Source: Rhabdornis inornatus (Eukaryota; Chordata; Aves; Passeriformes; Rhabdornithidae). From it: a stretch of 64,000 bases of DNA. Where the stretch lies: assembly GCA_013397075.1 (NCBI GenBank), contig VWZS01000496.1:62001-126000 (forward strand), given 5' to 3'. Under the pieces are notes generated by a model. That model saw only the letters and a list, made by a program, of their open reading frames with translations. It was not told where the DNA came from and searched no databases. Shown one piece after another: positions 45,960 to 59,705 of this stretch; position 1 is the stretch's first letter; the number at the start of each line of letters is the position of its first letter. The translations under genes were made by a program, and so were the position numbers.

Positions 45960-46472
45960 GGTAATTTGAGTCAAGTTGCAGTTTTGGGCACCACAATATT
46001 AAAAAGTCATTGAGCTATTAGGTAGTGAGCAAAAGAGGGAAACGAGGATGGTGAAGGGCCTTGGGGGGTATCTGTGTGAGGAGCGGCTGAGGGCGCTTGG
46101 TCTGTTCAGCCTGGAGGAGACTGAAGGGAGACCTCATTGCAGTTACAACTTCCTTGTGAGGGGAAGCAGAGGCAGGTACCAATCTCTTCACTTTCATGAC
46201 CAGTGACAAGACTCGAGGAAATGGCATGAAGCTGACTCTGGGGAGGTTTAGGTTGAATATCAGGAAAAGCTTCTTCCCCAAGAGGGTGGTTGGGCACTGA
46301 ACAGGCTCCCCAGGGAAGGGGTCACGACACCAGCCTGACAGAGCTCAAGAAGCATTTGGACAGTGCTCTCAGGCACACGGTGTGACTCTTGGGGATGTCC
46401 TGTGCAGCACCAGGAGCTGGACTCTGTGATCTCTGTCAGTCCCTTCCAACTCAGCATATTCTATGATTATTA
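45960..46472 (+). mobile_element. CR1 LINE 3' fragment, plus orientation
   Basis: The sequence TTTTGGGCACCACAATAT, GAGGAGCGGCTGAGGGCGCT, GGAGACTGAAGGGAGACCTC, GAGGAAATGGCATGAAGCTG, then CCTTCCAACTCAGCATATTC and ATGATTATTAA follows the CR1 3' end in order. It is about 510 bp, severely 5' truncated. It is close in type to the copy at 3835-5178 (shared GGTCTGCTCAGCCTGGAGGA-like block). Confidence 0.87.
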
Positions 46473-49079
46473 ATTAAAGTCATCCCTACAGCCCTTGGTA
46501 AAGGCAGCACTGTGTCCAATGCTCTGCACCATGCAGATGCTCTTGAAGCATCTCCTGGAAGAGTCAGCTGAGACATCCAGCATTGCACTGAAGGGAAAGG
46601 AAGAACATTTGCTTGTTTCTTCTGTTTGCAAAGGTTTGGGAGCATTTGCCTGTGGCAAGAGATAGGAACAAGCCTCTGTAAATAATTGATAATGAGACAT
46701 TCTTCCTGCAACCATGAATGTGAACCATTACCTGAACTTCCATTTCACTCGTTCAGTGATACTTCAGGTCTTATTTTGAAGTAGAACAACTTCCAGCATT
46801 ATAGATGTGCTCATTTTGTTCTGCAACTTTGCAGTATGGCTTGTGATGCAGGTTGCCTACACCAGTGTAATGGGAATGAAAAGCACTTTTGCTGTGAGTT
46901 AATAACACTGAACGCTTCTGCCTTATTTTAAATAGCTGAAAATTATGCAGAGCTATGATCTAAAGGGCTTTGGGATCTTTCCACAGTAGGGAAAGTGACT
47001 TGTGCTAACTATATGATAACTAACATGCAAAAATTGTAATGGCATATGGTATGTACACAGCCTGCTTTTCTATAGAAGATATAATTTTGTTTGTTTTTAA
47101 GGCAGTATTTACAAGTAATTATCATTCTACTTTTTGAAATGTTAGCTTCTGAGTAAGAACTGCTCTACCCACTTTTTAAAAATTTTAGCATAAAGTTTTC
47201 TACCAAAAGCTGCAATTTTGGTTTGAACTAAAAGAGCGCAGTTGAATCTGTGCTGAGCCTGTGTAGATGCTGATGAAGCGTGGGTAGACCTGCTATCCAG
47301 AAGGTGGGTAAAGGGAGGGACAGACACACTCTTCAGCTGGAGGTTGACATGGCTCATGCAGAGCATCAGATTGCTAAGTGTGCAGTGTGGTGCAAAATCA
47401 TCCATTGTAGCCCCAGCCAAGACAGGTATGGTTTAAGGTACGCTTTCACCTTCTCCTGAGGAAATGAGGATTCACATATTCTCACTTCTTGGCTCTAATG
47501 CAAAGGAAGTAATTCCAGTCAAGCAATGGCAACATGCAGCTCTAGGGCAGTGACACCGCCTAAGGCAATGTTAGGGCAGTAACTGCTCCAGACAGCTGCT
47601 AAAAATTTATTTTTCATTTGTTAGTTTTGTACCATAAAAATATACATGTAAACTTGCAGAAACTCAAAGAAGCAGATGTAAACTACGCAGGTGTTAACCA
47701 GATTATATGTAGCACAAGAATGCCATGATATTCATGCACAATACTTCAGAATAGCATTCATTAATTCCATTCAAGTCACAAAGAGATTTGTGGGGAAGAA
47801 GGGGTACTACATCACAAAGATTAAGCCCCACTGTCTAAATCAGCTTGGGCATTGAAAAGAATAAATGTCATGGAAAGTCAATAATATTTGGCTCCTGGGT
47901 GACCCATGTTATTTAAAATGTCATGCTCTGTACTAAATTGTGGCTCATTTTGTATATGTTACTGATTTTTTTTTAATTATCTAGATTCGACTAACGTGAA
48001 TTAGCCTCTGAAAGAACAGTTGCTCCCTGCCCATCCATTTCTCATATTTTGATTCTTTAGTATTGATACCCCTGCAAAGAGTCTAAGAGAAAAACTGGTT
48101 CATAAACCAAAGGTGACTGAAATGCCTAGGAAAGATCTGTAGCCAAGAAACCAAAAGTGTCAGATGCTGTGTGAATTCTGAGGCAGAAGTGTTATGTAGA
48201 GAGGCAACACACTTGCAGCTCTTAAGTGTAGTTTGGGTCTGAAAGAGGGTTTCTCACGCACTTCAAGTTTTCCAGAAAATATTTCACTGAAGTTGTGTTT
48301 ATGCTAAAATAAACATCTTTAATTTATTGAGGTGAAAACTATAGTGTTTTCCTATTATTTCTGTTTCTAAACTGTGCTTAAGTGTCCTCCATGTAATACA
48401 GATGATTTTGATTGTCAAATAGTAGTTAACTTTGAATTACATGTTGTTTTATAAAGGAAAGTTGTTTTTTCTGGCTCTCAGAACAACTTCAAATTGAATA
48501 TATGCTGGTCTCTTCCTTCGTATTAGTCATGTACTCAGTGCAATCAATGGCTTAGTCTAACTGAACATACTGAAAGCAGTGGGAGGTATTCTGTTGTTTA
48601 ATAGGAGCTGGACTTCTGAAAGAAAAGAAATCATCCTCTGAGATGAGAATCCAGTTTCCTTTTTACAATTTCAAATATATTTCCTGACTTTTTTTTATGA
48701 ACATGAGAGGGATTTTGAAGAAGCATCTTTAAGTCTACAAGAGAAGTTGAATAAGTAGAAATATCTTGTCTTGTTTCTGTTCTAGCCAGATAAATGCTTG
48801 ATTATAGTGTTCTCCTATATGACACCATGGAAAAGATCTGGCAGTTAATAGCTCTGTTTTGATAGTTGTGTACTTTGGCTTTAAATAACATTCCATGTGG
48901 AAAATCCGCACAGCAGGTGTCAGCTCAGGAAATTCAGAATTCTTTCTTCCTCTGCTGCTGCACCAGACACAGGAAACATTGTAAGGATTTTGTAGTTTTA
49001 CGTTCCACTGGGCTGTTTTTCATTCTAATTGCTTCTATTTTGCATCCAATCAGTTGTTCCACAGGTTTATTAAATTTGT
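46473..49079. other. Intergenic, no recognised feature
   Basis: AT-rich sequence with no supported gene. Open frames reach 92 codons (47142-47420, minus strand) without similarity I recognise. Confidence 0.55.
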
Positions 49080-50550
49080 GAGGTTCTACAAAAATGCAAG
49101 CAGGGGAACTATGTGAACTGCAGGCTTGGTAGCATCTCTCAGTCCTTGAAGAGATTATGGAGGAAGTCATGTTGAAAGCTACTTCCCAGCTATTTGAAGA
49201 GCAAGAAGATAACTGAGAACAGCCCTGATTTAGCAGGATAAATGATGCCTGACCAATTCATTGCTTTCTAGAATGAAATGAATGCTCTGTTGTAAAGGAA
49301 TAGCCATGACTGTTGTTTACCTTGACAAGGCTTCTGACGTGATCACCCACACCATGTTTGTAGCTAAGTTGGTGAGATGTGAATTGGGTAGTTTTGAAAA
49401 ATTGGACTGTTTGTTCAAAGAGACTTCTGTATGGTTTGGAATAAAACTGTCAGGTAACTCGAGTGATCTTCCTCAGCAATCAGTAATGGGGCTGATACTG
49501 TTCAATATCTTCATAGGTTTATAGAATTATAGAATAATTTAGTGTAGGAAAAGCTTGTAAGATCATCGTATCTGACAGTTAAACCAGCACTGCCAAGTCC
49601 ACCACTAAACCATGTTCCTAAGCACCACTTCTACATGTCTTTAAATACCTCTAGGGACGGTGACTTAACCCCTTCCCCAGGCAGCCTGTTTCAATACATC
49701 AGCCTAAAGGGGCAACATGCATGCTCAGCACGTTCATGAATACTGCAAAATCATGTGTGTGGAAGGAGAGCAATTTCTATGCTAGACTGGGGCAGAGATT
49801 CCGTACAGGGTGACCTCAAATTGTAGGAATGGGCTGCTAGAGTCCTCATAACATTTACAATACAAAGGCAGTGATGCTGCAGAGGCACCTGGGGGGTCCT
49901 AGTGGGCAGCGAGGTGATCATGAGTCAGCAGGAACATGCTCAGAGCAATGAAAGCCAGTTGCATACTGGGCAGCCTTGTCAAGTCTGTAGTCAGCAGGTC
50001 AAGTGGTTATTCCCCTCTGTTCATTACTTATAAGACCCCGGGTAGACACCTATGTTCAATTTAGATGTGCTGTGCAAAAGAAAGAGGAATAAACTGGAGC
50101 AGTCCAGCAGGGAGTAAGATGGTTAGAGAACTGCAGCATAGGAAAATTGAGGCAGTGCAAGGAAAAGTTGAGAGCACTGTGGTTGTTTATGCTGGACAGG
50201 TTAAGGCTAAGGGAGGATCTAACTGCAGTCTTCCACTGCCTCTAGGAGAGATAGAGAATGGAATTAGAAATGCACACAAGAAAGGCTTGTAATGGATACA
50301 AGTTTCTGCATAGGAATTCAAAGGCATTAGTCAAATTTCTTAGATATGATGTAGTTTTATTTTACAGGGAGGGGATGGTATTTAAGTACTGGAATAGATT
50401 GTCTGGAGAGGTTGTGAAGTCTTCATCCTTGCAGATACTGTAATTTGTTAAGTCCTTGGGCAACCCAGTTTCACTTTGGAATTCACCATGTTTTGAGGAA
50501 GAGGTTGATCTTAAGAGGTCTTTTTCAACCTGACTATTCCTTAATTATCC
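49080..50550 (+). mobile_element. CR1 LINE fragment, plus orientation, interrupted by a second CR1
   Basis: A decayed CR1 copy. Before the interruption the frame at 49282-49524 reads TVVYLDKASDVITHTMF and then DLPQQSVMGLILFNIFI, the RT palm and the GVPQGSVLGPILFNIFI-type motif of CR1. After the interruption the homologous order resumes (GGGGGGTCCTAGTGG..., ACAGGTTAAGGCTAAGGGAG, CTGGAATAGATTGTCTGGAG) and ends near 50545 with GAGGTCTTTTTCAACCTGAC. It is inactive: stops and shifts throughout. Confidence 0.82.
49516..49697 (-). mobile_element. CR1 3' fragment nested inside another CR1, minus orientation
   Basis: Reads TTTATAGAATTATAGAATAA, AAGATCATCGTATCTGAC, CACTGCCAAGTCCACCACTA, AACCATGTTCCTAAGCACCA and ends at AGGCAGCCTGTTTCAA: the reverse complement of a CR1 3'UTR. 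It interrupts the plus-oriented CR1 directly after the NIFI motif, so it inserted later. Confidence 0.85.
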
Positions 50551-53500
50551 CGTTCTATAACAAGTCTTTACCTCTGGACATGACGTCCTTCTGAAATGTA
50601 GGAGAGGTGTAAAATGGAGATGGGAAAAAAGTGTGAGGTTTGGAAGTTATTCTGTGCACTTTCACAGAAGATGTTTTAGATACTATATTAGTTCTTGAGT
50701 CGTCTTTCCTCTCGATTTCCATGGGTGTATCTATCCTTAGAAGTGTCGCAGGGCTCAGGTAGTGCCTGAATAACAGCATGGTCCCACGTGGAAGTCTGAG
50801 CTGCCTTCTAGACTTGACCGTACTGCTGCCGTGATAATGGATAGAAGTCACTGGTTTGTTTTCCTCTGCCATTCTTTCCCTATTTAGACTGCAAACCTTT
50901 TGGCTCAGGAAGTGAATTTTAACTAGCTGTTTAGCATACAGCACGCAAGGGCCTCATATTGGGTAAGCCTCTCAGTAAAACAGCATCTGAAAGTGAACAA
51001 TACTGTAAAAATGCAAGATGTTATAGCTGGAGTTTTTGTCTGACTACTTTGGTTGTTTAACACTGAGAGAAAATGAAAGTCCTCAGTATTGTACTGCTCC
51101 CAGAGAGAGACTTAAATTAACTTGTATTATAAATGGAAGTGCTAGCAATGGTGACTGGAAACTGGGATTGAATTAGAGTAATGTGGAGGAGAGAGGCTGG
51201 AGAGCCTTGTTATAGTTAATGGGGCAAGACAGGGGAGAAGAATCTGTATTTGCTCATAAGACTCTGCTTGTATCTTGGCTCCCTTCCCTTCCCTCCTCCC
51301 AAAATAAAAATTAAACCACAGGGCTTTATTGGAGACTGAAATCCTTATGTTACTTGGTGGAAGACGTTCTGTGTCTTCTGTAGTGTTAATTCCTGGAGGG
51401 GTACTGTGAACCCTTGACTTCCAATTAATGTTCATATAAAGTGCTTACAGAATTTACGAGCTATAATTAAGAAAAATAACTGATGTGGACTGCTGCCATA
51501 GTTTGTTGAGATTCCAACTATGTTGCGTAGCCAACTTTGCTGCCACTAGAATTGTCTCTGGCAAAGTACTGCAGCTTGCTTTGTTTCCTTTTCCAAAACA
51601 AGGAAATGGCTGGTCATGCTGTTTCCCTGCAGTTTCTTACAAAGGCAGCTGGAACAACTGTTGGAAGGAAGAGTTCAGAAACCAGTGAATAGTTCTAATT
51701 GTGTTGCCACCCACAAGGCTATAGCAGAGCAACCATATTGCCCACTCCATGGGCAGGGCCAGATGAATTCACTCATGGGAGTGCGCTGTTACCACTTTCT
51801 CCTGGTCTGTGCAGCTGTGGGTACCATCAGGACATGATGTGGTGCTTCAGTAGTGTTAAATGCCTGAAGAGCCTCTCTTTGGTCCTACATACAATATCTG
51901 CCACAGCAATTTCTGACCATTGGTGAAGGAAAGTGCGAACTGTGCTGATTTCTTTACCTTTCACAATCTGAAAGCCTACATCTGAGACAGCTCAGGATGG
52001 ACTGAAATTTTAAAAAATATTAATTTCCAGCAATTATTTTTCAGAATTCACCCTTCTCATTAAAACAACAACAAGGATTCTTACCTACTGAGAGTATAAA
52101 GCTATGATTTAAATTACTCTGGAGATAATATTTCTAAAAAAAATACTATTTTCAGGTTTATATTAAGTTATCCTTTGCTCAGTTTTGCTCTGATAGAGCT
52201 CCTATGAACATACAACAGGTATATTGAAACTCAGAAAGCTTTACATTTTATTTTGTTACTGCCCCTACTTGTCTCGTTATTCCTTGTGAAATTCCAGGGT
52301 GTGATCTATAAGTGATTTGTTGTTGTATGCAACTAGAAAAATAATGTTGGTCTTGCAGAAATTCATGGGACTTGATGACAAGAGATATGGGTCTTTTTAG
52401 CTTTGTTATCTTTGTGGCCTCCAGCAAGTCATTGGATTTTGGTGTCTCACTGTACCTGTCTGCATAAGTGGGCCCTGTCAAGTGCAACAGAGACTCAGTA
52501 TTTGTGGTGAACTTTTAATGGACTGTTGTGTGAAAGTTAGTTATATGATTTTGTAAGTCTCAACCCAAAATTTAGAGCTCACCCAGGTAGCACATGTCTG
52601 GTGCAAACATTGCTATTCTCAGCTCTGTTGTTTGGAAACTGGATTAAAGCGTGTGCAAGGGAGGAGAGCCAGCAGCAATGCCTGAAGTCTTATGAAGAGA
52701 CCCTGCACAGTGCAGTGCGCTTCTGCCTTTATGTGCAGCCACAGTGCTGTCCGTAGTAACACTGTTTGTATAATGGTCAGTATCAGAGTGGAGCTTCAGA
52801 ACAGGAGCTTAAATCCTTCTGAAATTTATGGGCTAGAATTTGAGTATCTAGACTAAATATGTAGGTGAGAAAAGGTCTCTTTCAATATCAAATTTTCTGA
52901 CAGAAAATTCTTGATCTGTGATAATACTGGAAAAACTGATTTATGGTGTAATCCTGCACACAAAATAGGTTAATAGATGGCCAGCAGTAACCTGATGTCT
53001 ATTATCAAATATAACAGTCCTATTAGATTAAGGCTTTTTTTGGATGGTTCGTTTTCTTGTAGATTATGATAACTGTTTTGCTTGGTGACACCTGACAAAT
53101 AGCTAAGTAAAGGGAGACCATTCTAAAGCATAATCTATCATCTTTAATTTTTTTGTTGAAACGCATTTGTGGTAATGGACTTTATTGCTTTGTTTGCTGG
53201 AAAGGAAGTATGTGTGCACATAATTCTGTAAAATTCAGTTTCACTTCTATTACTAGTATATTTTATGTGATAAAGAGAGGGAGATAAAGTGATGAAAGAG
53301 CCAGAAAAAACAGTTGGACTATACTGATCTCAAACTGCGTGCTGGACTCACGGGTCCATTTAATTGCAGTATGAAGAATTCTGATTCCTGAATACATTTT
53401 CTTCGGTCTGATGATTTTTAAATAACTCTTTAAAGTTTCTGTATTTTCAAGGGTTTAGTAGTTTTCTTTAATTATGTAGGGCTAATGGATTCGCTTGTAG

Positions 53501-55861
53501 CATAGAGAAGACTGAGTAAAATTTTTTCCTTGGGCTTATGATTCTAGTATCTAGAAGCCTGCCTGTCCTTCCAGCTGATTGAAATTTGCATTGATAAAAA
53601 TTTAATTTGAGAACGGATATTAGCCTTAGTGTCCTGGCATACTCACACTCTGTGGGGATAACACCTTACTCCTGTTTTTTGCAAGTGGTCTAATTAATTT
53701 CAGTGGAACTTGTCACAAGAATCTAGAATTTTTATGGGTTTGGGGACTTCTAAATTGGTTCCAAATTAGACAGTTGACATGAGTACTGTTCTATGCTTTG
53801 ACATCAAAAAGCATAGCTCTGTGCTGCTAACCAGCTGCTGTGTTCCACTCCATTGTTTGTGATTCCTCTGTCTCTCTTTAATTGTTTGATTAACTGGGAG
53901 GTATTATTGGTGTCTGTCAAGGGCTTTGAAATCCACATATGAATGGTGGTGTAAAAGTGAAAAGCCATTCTTTGTAAATGCCGTAAAAAACAGGCATTGC
54001 TTTGAATGTGGCCCATGGAGCTATCCTCAGTCACTCCCTTATCATTACTTGGCTTTATGAAAAAATAAATAAAACAATGGGGTATGACTGTGCTCATTAA
54101 AAACACATTTTATAATTAGGCATCCTATAAAGAACATACTGTAATAGCAATTTTTGGCTTCAGCAGTTTGGGATACAGGAGCATCAAAGTGCATAAAACC
54201 AATACGCACCAACGGTGTAGTCATTGATTTTCATAGGACTATGGGAGTCAAAAATGGAAATTGATATTGCAGTGATGACCTGGGTAATTGACCATTTAAG
54301 TGATTCAGGAGTAGTCCTGTAGGTGTGGGAAGAGATGCCCTTCTTTGGTGCCTGCTCCATATTAATGAGTTTTGTACTTAGTCTTTTATGCTTGTTTCAT
54401 TCAGAGTAGAGCTCTAAGTACCTTATCTTGACTTGAGAGTACTTGGCATCTTGCAGGATCAGGAACTGTGCTTGCTGAAGCTTGCTGCGTTTAATTTAAT
54501 TGTATCATTTTATTCACTGTTACTCACTCCATCTGTCCCAAAGGGAACATAGAGAAAGGAAAAGAGAAAGGAAGAGTGCCAGCAAACTATAATAGCAGAA
54601 AGAAGGAACTAATTTTAAACTGCTTTGAAACATTTTTTTCTGTAAGCAATGTTGCCCTCCCAAGTGGCAAAGTGCTTAATATAGAGGAGAACTGCAATAA
54701 ATTTTGGTTTTCTTCCAACAGGATAACATAGTTTATTGATAACACCTGCTTCTAAGCACTGTCTAAGATTTTTTTTTTTAGTCTAGGGAAATTGTCAAGT
54801 GGATGGGATGCAAAAAACCACCGAAATACATGTTGTGATCATAAGTTATATTCAGGATCATACAGAGGGTTAATAAAAGACTTCATAGATAGTTGGGTAA
54901 AAAGGAAAATCAGCAATTACAATCCAGTAGGTTGTTTATGATCATAGCCTTTAACTAGAGATTAAATCTTCTAATGGTATTGTCAGCCTTAGTATGTAAA
55001 TCTTATATATAGAAACCTATACCATCCTTACAACATTATGCTCATTTAACCTTTAAAAATATTTGTAAGTGGAACCTAATTGTAAATGCAGTGTATATTT
55101 TGTGTTGTTGGTTTCCACCCTGCAGCATGCTGCTTGTTGTGCAGATCTATATTGTCTTATTGCTTCTGTGTATTCTTTCGTCTACCTATATGTAAGAAAA
55201 GAGGATTTTTTTTTTTCAGATTAGTATCCCCTTGCTCCTCTGGAACTGTGCAAATGTGTTTAATTACACACACAAATATTATAAATGGCTTCCAAGAGAC
55301 CAGTTCAGGAAATGTCAGAATGAATGTTACCTGTTCCAAAACAGGAACACACAGCCTTGATGTGAAGGGCTCCCTTCTCACAGCGGTTGAAATTAGGAGT
55401 TAAGCCTCTATGTGGTGGTGTACATGAAGCAGTGTTCCTTCCCTTCTTCCTGTGCCATGACATCCTACCATGTGGCAGGACCAACCTGATGGTCTGGATG
55501 GAAGGAGGATCCAAGTTCCAATGTGTCATTGGTGGATTCACTGCCAGCCCAGCTTGAAGCAGAAGAGTATTTTTGAAGCAGATCTCCCAGTTGTCAACAC
55601 TTACTGTGGATTTCTTTGCACCACAGAGCAGTCACAGTTTGAATGACCTAAATTGCTTTGAGAGGAAAACTGAACCAGAAGATTTGCTGTGGGTATGTAC
55701 TAAATATGCCCCAATCCCTAATAATGATGACTGAAACCATGAATTGTCCTCAGCACCTTAAAGGTCTCCAGTATGAATCGAATGCACACCATGAGAAAGC
55801 TCCTGGACATTTGGCACTTTACGCAGCAGCCAGAAAGCACTTCCCATATGCTCCATACACT
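50551..55861. other. Intergenic, AT-rich, no recognised feature
   Basis: Five kilobases with no repeat or exon that I can name. The longest open frames (129 codons at 50555-50944 on the minus strand, 105 at 55086-55403) look random. Confidence 0.55.
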
Positions 55862-55998
55862 GACCTGATTTTAGCTCAGTTGGTCAGAGCATTCTAAGAG
55901 TGCCAAGGTTGTGGCATCAATCACTGTGTGGGTCATTCACTTAAGAAATGTACTTGATGATCCTTGTGGGTCCCTCCCAACTCAGACAATTCTGTGAT
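55862..55998 (+). mobile_element. tRNA-Ile-derived SINE with CR1-like tail
   Basis: The head at about 55862-55934 aligns with tRNA-Ile: TTAGCTCAGTTGGTCAGAGC (box A), then GCCAAGGTTGTGGCATCAAT (box B region, where the tRNA has GGTCGCGGGTTCGAT) and TGTGGGTCA where the acceptor arm would close. It is followed by a short linker (TTCACTTAAG) and a CR1-type tail (TTGATGATCCTTGTGGGTCC, AACTCAGACAATTCTGTGAT). The head supplies a Pol III promoter and the tail lets CR1 enzymes copy it. It resembles zebra finch TguSINE1 as I remember it; that name is from memory. Confidence 0.82.
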
Positions 55999-58900
55999 AA
56001 AGGCCCATAGTGCAAATATGACTTGATGTTTGACTGCTGTTGACCGCCTTGAAATTTGCTCCATTTTTTTTTTTCTTTTCTGGGACTTCTTCTTCCATAT
56101 TGCTTTTTTTTTAACTTTATAAACATTTTCTTGTGTTGTGGTCTGACTTTGCTGAACCTTGGTCTCTTACACCATATCTCTCTTTTTTTCCCAGCTTGTT
56201 ATTATTTTGGTCCACTCATGTCTTGCTGCTTCAGACTCCCAGAAGGTCCAGCAAGGTACATGCTGAGGCCCCTGGAATATGGTCATGTTTATACTGCGTG
56301 AAAATGTGCTTCTTCCTCTTTCTTGGCCTATGTGATAATGAAAAATCAATTCTAGTAAGTTATTTATCAAGCTGGCTTGTAATGCTAAAGTAGAATAAAA
56401 ACCAAGTAATTTAGAATTATTTTAAAAATTTAAGTTAAAAGTATTTTCTTTTGAAAATTCATCTTTAGAAACTCCTGCATTTAAAACATGAGTATATAAT
56501 AAGTTATGATATTGTTAAAAATATTTTTAGTTACTTTTTAGTAATTTTTATTTCATAGAGATTTATTATACTGTCAATATTTTTAGTAGTCAAACCACTG
56601 CAGTCACTGAGTGCAAGTGTTTTAAACCATTGATTACTGAGGCTAGAATACAGGTTCAGGTTTTTTTCTGCAGATACAGAGAATGCTGCCTTATTTTGGA
56701 CTTTTCAGATAGTTCAGTTCAATAATTATTTAATACCAAGCTGAGAAATTGACCTGTCCTTGAAGAGCAGAAAAAGTTGGTTTTTCTCTCAAACTGTTGG
56801 TAGGATGATCAGATCTATTAATTAAAAACTTGGTGACAACAGAAATAAGAGACAATCAGATTAGTTTGCTAATTTTAGATTAGGAAAGCCTTCCTTATCA
56901 ATTGGGAAGTTTTGTAGAGAAAATATGAGTTGACATTTTTCTTCAGATATACAGCAGACTGAAGATTTTTACTTTTCATGAAAAACTTCAAATGCTGTGT
57001 TATGCATTTGGGATGAATCAGAAATGATAATCCTGAATTTATAATTCATTTTGAATTTATGTTAATATGAATTTATAATTATTTTGACAGAAGTTACAAA
57101 GAAGGAGACATTTAACAAACAAGACAGATGCTATTCACAGAAGTCTGACTCTCAGACCCTGAAGAGTCCAAACAATTGTGTATTACACAAATAAGTTCTT
57201 AATTAATTTTGGTCAGTAAAGAGAAAATAACAATGCATGCCAACAATGAAAATTGACTAAGTAAAGAATAAAATTGCAAAACAAAAGTAACAATTATTTA
57301 AGGTTTTCCACATGGTAATTCAAAATTATCTTGAAAATCTGTGGCAATCAGCATAGCTGCAAATTGTCAGTAATTCAAAGGCAACAGCATAGCTTTCTTT
57401 ACTTTTCAGACAGTCTCACTATTCTAAGATAGAAATTTCTGTGACAAGATGGGAAATAGAAGAAAGATTCAGTGGCAGGAGCCTAACAATTATGTTTTCA
57501 GTAATACCTTAGTGGCACAAGGCTTACTCAGCAGTTAAAGCTGAATTGAAATGTTCTTCCCTATATTGAAATGCTAAGTTACTCTGCAGGAAATCCCATC
57601 CACTGCAGCCTCGTCTTCAGTTACATGGTGGTTAACCAGTCTGGGACTATCAATGGCCTTTTGCTTTTTTTGGTATTTATTTCTTCTTACTCCTAGTAAC
57701 ACCTTCTCTGTGTTTTTAACTATAAGTAGATAAAATAAATTGACCACCATAGGGAAATTGAGCCAACAAAAGCAGCTCACCTTTGGATATGAATGATAAT
57801 GAAGAAAGAACAACAAAACCCCTCAGAAGACCATTAATTTGGACTGAAAATGCTGAGCTGTGTTTTTAATTGTAACACTTTTAAATTCTGTGCTGTTACT
57901 TCAGGTTGTTGCACAATGGATTTAAATGGTTTGTGATGAATAAAATATAGATTGGTGGCTTTGGATGACAGATGCTTCTAAATCTGAACAAACATAACTA
58001 ATATGAAATTTAAATTATGATCAAACAAAAAATTAATATGAATTTATTATTTTCTTGCTTTTAATAAGCACAGATGTCTTGCCAGTGGCTCAGGCGCTTT
58101 CAAGCATCACTGCATCACTTTTTGTGGCCTCAGACATGAAGGTGTAGAGCTCTTTCTATGTATGTGCCTTGCATGCAGAATCAAACTGATGGATATTCAA
58201 GCGTAACTGATGTTGCCTTTCTTGAATGGAGATTGTGGTCCTAATGTAAAAATCCTGAAACACTTTGCTTTCCAGGTACAATGTGTATTTAGTAATTTAG
58301 GATCAGAAGGGTCCAGCCTCATCAGTGAATCCTGTCCTGGTCTTGCAGGCAGTTTGAACATATAATCTCCTTAAAAGGCTGCTGCAGCTCTGGGCCTCTT
58401 AACTGATTGACAATTGGTAAAAAAAGATTAAATTGCTGATATTTGTTTTATCTTCTGCCAGGTTGCTGAAGGTAACTAATGCCCTAGTCTAAATAAACTA
58501 TCACTTTAGTGAACAGTGAAGTATATGAACACAAGAATTGCAATGTATGTCAAGATAATGTGTCTCTAGTCTGATATCTCAGGTCTGACAATGGCGTGTT
58601 CCACAGTGAGATTTGAGAAACCCTTTTCTAAAATCACACAGTGATCTTCCTCTGGGAGAGGCATTTTTGTAACGGCTGTCAGTGAGAAATCCACCCAAAC
58701 ATGAAGTTAAATGTTTTTTTGTTTTTTTTTAACTTCTGCTATAAAAATTGTGTGTTCATCCTGTTTATATAAACACTGAAGATTTGCTTTTAATGCCTGG
58801 TGATGTTGAATTTCAGAGGTTAACTGACAATTTTTGTATTTAAAATACTTCTGCCTTTTATCTTCACTACTTCCCTGATTGAAGGTATACCAAACTTTGG

Positions 58901-59705
58901 CTGACTGTGGCTATACCATTGATTATATATGTCCATCATATGTCTCTTCTTGTTGACATCTTGCTGAAGCACTTATTTTCAAAGATAATAGAGGAAAGTA
59001 AGATTCTCAGAACTAAATGCACTATTTCAGCTGAAGACATACTAATGACTAGAATAAGATGGCATGCTAATTTTTTTTATGTCAATCCATTACAAAAAAT
59101 AAATCTGAGAATCTTAAGAAATCATGTCTTCCCTCCTTCTCCCATAATCCTACACAGTTTGCCTTTTTATTTGCAGTTGTGTGTTGATCAGAAGCTTTTG
59201 TATTCAATCTGTTTACAGTAGTGCTCCTGTCTCTTTCCTGAAAGCTTCTAATTAATTTAGGATTTATCTGTGTCTAATTAATTCAGACAGGATTAATGTA
59301 TAGTGAACTGTGTCTGGATTAAAACCCTCACGTGTTGGTTTGCTGAGTGGACTGGTGAAAGCGTGCACTGCCTTTCAGTTCTAAGGCATTTTGATATGGT
59401 AATGAACAAAAATTTTCACCAATGGGAACAGAATTTGTGGTGGTATCATCTTGGCAATTTTTTCATAGTTGATATGTTTTTAGGAAATCTTCACCAAGAG
59501 ACCAAGTCTGGCGTGAACCAGAGCCTGTGCAAGTGTCTTTGAGTGGTGGGCCAGGAGTGAGAAAGCTGACACCAGTGCTTGCTCTGCATTATTGATTCTA
59601 AGAAGGCCCTGGGGAAGGACAGAGGAGTATTTTATTTTTTTGTCAGCCAGGGATGTAAAGGTATTTCTGGCCTTCCCAAAGAGATACCCTGACTGTGTTT
59701 TCAAA
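55999..59705. other. Intergenic, strongly AT-rich
   Basis: No repeat or coding exon recognised. Open frames reach 104 codons at 58907-59221. CTAATTAATT occurs twice, at 59248-59257 and 59274-59283. Confidence 0.55.

Noticed and set aside
55862..55934. A working tRNA-Ile gene
   Set aside because: Box B is broken (GGCATCAAT instead of GGGTTCGAT), the arms do not close well, and the unit runs directly into a CR1-type tail. It is a SINE head.
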